Source of the DNA: Roseivirga misakiensis
Lineage (GTDB): Bacteria; Bacteroidota; Bacteroidia; Cytophagales; Cyclobacteriaceae
Direction of reading: 5' to 3'
Length of the DNA stretch: 64,000 nucleotides
Assembly: GCF_001747105.1 (NCBI RefSeq)
Contig: NZ_MDGQ01000005.1
Location: 248,001-312,000, forward strand
In this document: positions 62,577 through 64,000 of the stretch, in pieces
Position numbering within the stretch: position 1 is the stretch's first letter
How the letters are laid out: every line of letters begins with the position of its first letter
Translations under genes and position numbers: made by a program
The notes under the pieces: model-generated
Databases searched by the model: none
The model's input: only the letters and a program-made list of their open reading frames with translations
Told to the model about the DNA's origin: nothing

Positions 62577-64000
62577 ATGATTGCATTTAAAAATTTGATT
62601 GAGATTAAGCGAGGTGGTGAGCAGGCTGTTTACCTCCAGATTCAGAATGCGCTGATTCATTTAATACAGCAGGGCGTACTGACGAGTCGCCTCAGATTAC
62701 CTGGTAGTCGAGATATGGCAGTACAGCTTTCTGTTCACCGAAAGACCGTTGTGGCGGCCTATGACGAATTGATGAGTCAAGGCTGGATTGAGAGTGTGCC
62801 GTCGAAAGGCACATTTGTCAGCGGTCAATTGCCTGAAGTTAAACCAGAGGGCCTTGTACAAGAAGCGAGATTCTCAGAAAACGCACCATTTGGATTTGAT
62901 AGGATTGAAGCACTCCATAGAATAGAGCCAGCCTTGCCAAGTAGTCTTACATTAGATGAGGGTACTCCAGACGTAAGAATAGCCCCTGTAACTGAAATAT
63001 TTCGACATTATAGGAGTGTTATTTCACGAAAATACAATGCAAAACACTTAAACTATGGGCCGTTTTATGGAGATCTTTCGCTCAGAGAAGTGCTGGTTAA
63101 GCATTTACAAGAAACACGTGGGTTAAGGTGCAGTGTAGATCAGATTCTAATTACTCGCGGCAGTCAAATGGCTATGTATCTCTCCAGTCAATTGTTGCAT
63201 CGGGAAGGTGGTATCTCTATCGTTGGTGAAACCAATTACATCGCTGCCAGCTTAACACTGGAGCATGCCGGTGCACAAGTCATGCAGGTTTCTGTAGACG
63301 ATAAGGGGCTCGTTACACATGAAGTGGAGGCTCTGTGTCAAGAATATATAATACGCTCAGTCTATGTAACCTCACATCACCACCACCCGACTACTGTAAC
63401 CATGAGTGCCGAAAGAAGAATGCACCTTGTGGAATTGTCAAGAGAGTATGGTTTTGCCATTTTGGAAGACGATTATGATTACGACTTCCACTATCAGCGT
63501 GCACCGCTTTTACCCTTGATCAGCATTGCCTCGAATGGGAATGTAGTTTATATGGGGGCACTGTGTAAAATTGTAGCACCAGCTATTCGCATTGGCTATA
63601 TGGTTGCCCCTAAAGATTTCATTGCTTCAGCCGGACATTTGAGGCGTATCATTGATCGGCAAGGCGATGCGATTATGGAAAGGTCAATTGCTCAAATGAT
63701 TCTACAAGGAGACTTGCAAAGGCATAGCAGAAAGGCTTTGAAATTATACCATGCTAGACGAGACCATTTTTGTAATCTTTTATCAGAACACCTTTCTGAT
63801 TATTTATCCTTTAAAATTCCAGAAGGTGGTATGGCGATTTGGGCATTGTTGAGAGGTGATATGGAATGGGGGAAAGTAGCGAAGGATTGTAAAGCAAAGG
63901 GTTTGATGATACCCGATTATAAGAATTACGATCAACTTGGCTTAGGTCATAATGGTCTACGTTTAGGGTTCGCCTCATTAGATTTTGACGAGCAAAAACG
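62577..64000 (+). CDS. MocR/PdxR-type GntR regulator with aminotransferase domain (3' end outside window)
   Basis: The frame opens at ATG 62577 and is open to the window edge (474 codons). The N-terminal GntR winged helix (residues about 10-80; RLPGSRDMAVQLSVHRKTVV and the wing SVPSKGTFVSGQ) is joined to a fold-type I aminotransferase domain. The PLP lysine is in GALCKIVAPAIRIGYMV, and EDDYDYDFHY is the typical aspartate region. Such regulators bind PLP and control vitamin B6 or GABA genes. It faces the PNPOx-like gene across 82 nt, in which I could not define a firm operator; TTGGTCTAT near 62530 is only a possible half-site. Confidence 0.9.
   Translation, partial: MIAFKNLIEIKRGGEQAVYLQIQNALIHLIQQGVLTSRLRLPGSRDMAVQLSVHRKTVVAAYDELMSQGWIESVPSKGTFVSGQLPEVKPEGLVQEARFSENAPFGFDRIEALHRIEPALPSSLTLDEGTPDVRIAPVTEIFRHYRSVISRKYNAKHLNYGPFYGDLSLREVLVKHLQETRGLRCSVDQILITRGSQMAMYLSSQLLHREGGISIVGETNYIAASLTLEHAGAQVMQVSVDDKGLVTHEVEALCQEYIIRSVYVTSHHHHPTTVTMSAERRMHLVELSREYGFAILEDDYDYDFHYQRAPLLPLISIASNGNVVYMGALCKIVAPAIRIGYMVAPKDFIASAGHLRRIIDRQGDAIMERSIAQMILQGDLQRHSRKALKLYHARRDHFCNLLSEHLSDYLSFKIPEGGMAIWALLRGDMEWGKVAKDCKAKGLMIPDYKNYDQLGLGHNGLRLGFASLDFDEQK

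Noticed and set aside
1-64000. CRISPR array, tRNA, rRNA, integrase or transposase
   Set aside because: I saw no spaced identical repeats, cloverleaf-like sequences or recombinase motifs. The intergenic gaps are too short for most of these.

Overview
The window looks like ordinary chromosome from a member of the Bacteroidota, most likely order Cytophagales and probably free-living or marine; I cannot name the genus. The evidence is a PorX-type response regulator with a PglZ domain, a fused LpxC-FabZ gene inside an lpx cluster, many families I know mainly from this phylum (DUF3822, DUF4296, DUF4494, DUF4905, TIGR02757, DUF3857), lipoproteins with Gly/Asp just after the lipobox Cys, few clear Shine-Dalgarno sequences, and promoter elements of the TTTG / TAnnTTTG type. 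Base composition is moderately AT-rich and even throughout. I see no tRNA, rRNA, CRISPR array, transposase, integrase or prophage gene.

Layout. 1-8.1 kb, minus strand: a polytopic TPR protein (cut by the window edge), gatC and plsC; then, behind a hairpin terminator, a flotillin-like protein with its NfeD-like partner; then an overlapping operon of membrane protease NfeD, a cystathionine gamma-synthase-family enzyme and a truncated haemoglobin. 8.2-17.5 kb: DUF4905, LysM and TIGR02757 genes, pyrE, two NUDIX hydrolases, coaD with DUF3822 and a pilin-like protein, a PaaI-type thioesterase, a RecD-like helicase, DUF423 and the YggS PLP protein. 17.6-26.1 kb: a GH3-family acyl-amido synthetase with a LysE exporter, a Bat-like operon (DUF58, membrane protein, VWA), and DUF4296 with mutS2. 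26.2-35.7 kb: a lipoprotein; a lipid A operon headed by an HD-domain hydrolase (HD, lpxD, lpxC/fabZ, lpxA, ABC ATPase); divergently, porX, tsaE, alanine dehydrogenase and a GreA/B-like factor. 35.7-51.3 kb, mostly secreted or envelope proteins: M1 peptidase, FG-GAP/VCBS protein, tandem membrane-anchored alpha/beta hydrolases, two DUF3857 proteins beside a giant TPR/MORN_2 protein, a secreted amidohydrolase, and two PKD lipoproteins around a MOSC gene. 51.6-64 kb: an ECF sigma factor with a small membrane partner, DUF4494, an rRNA methyltransferase, a membrane-fused patatin, the IcmF acyl-CoA mutase, a non-coding repeat region, a methyltransferase, and a PNPOx-like protein divergent from a MocR/PdxR-type regulator (cut by the window edge).

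How the genes relate: several groups serve the envelope (PlsC, Lpx enzymes, flotillin/NfeD, LysM, Bat, PorX, lipoproteins). Genes are tightly packed. Several operon junctions overlap by 1-11 bp, and three convergent pairs share four-base interlocked stop codons. About ten genes appear to start with TTG or GTG.

I found no complete, obviously new defence or mobile system. The best candidates for undescribed biology are the GH3-LysE pair, the DUF3857 pair in which one member has lost the transglutaminase triad beside a roughly 30-repeat MORN_2 protein with a start-codon hairpin, the HD hydrolase next to PorX, the membrane-fused patatin, and an IcmF with a mixed substrate-pocket signature.
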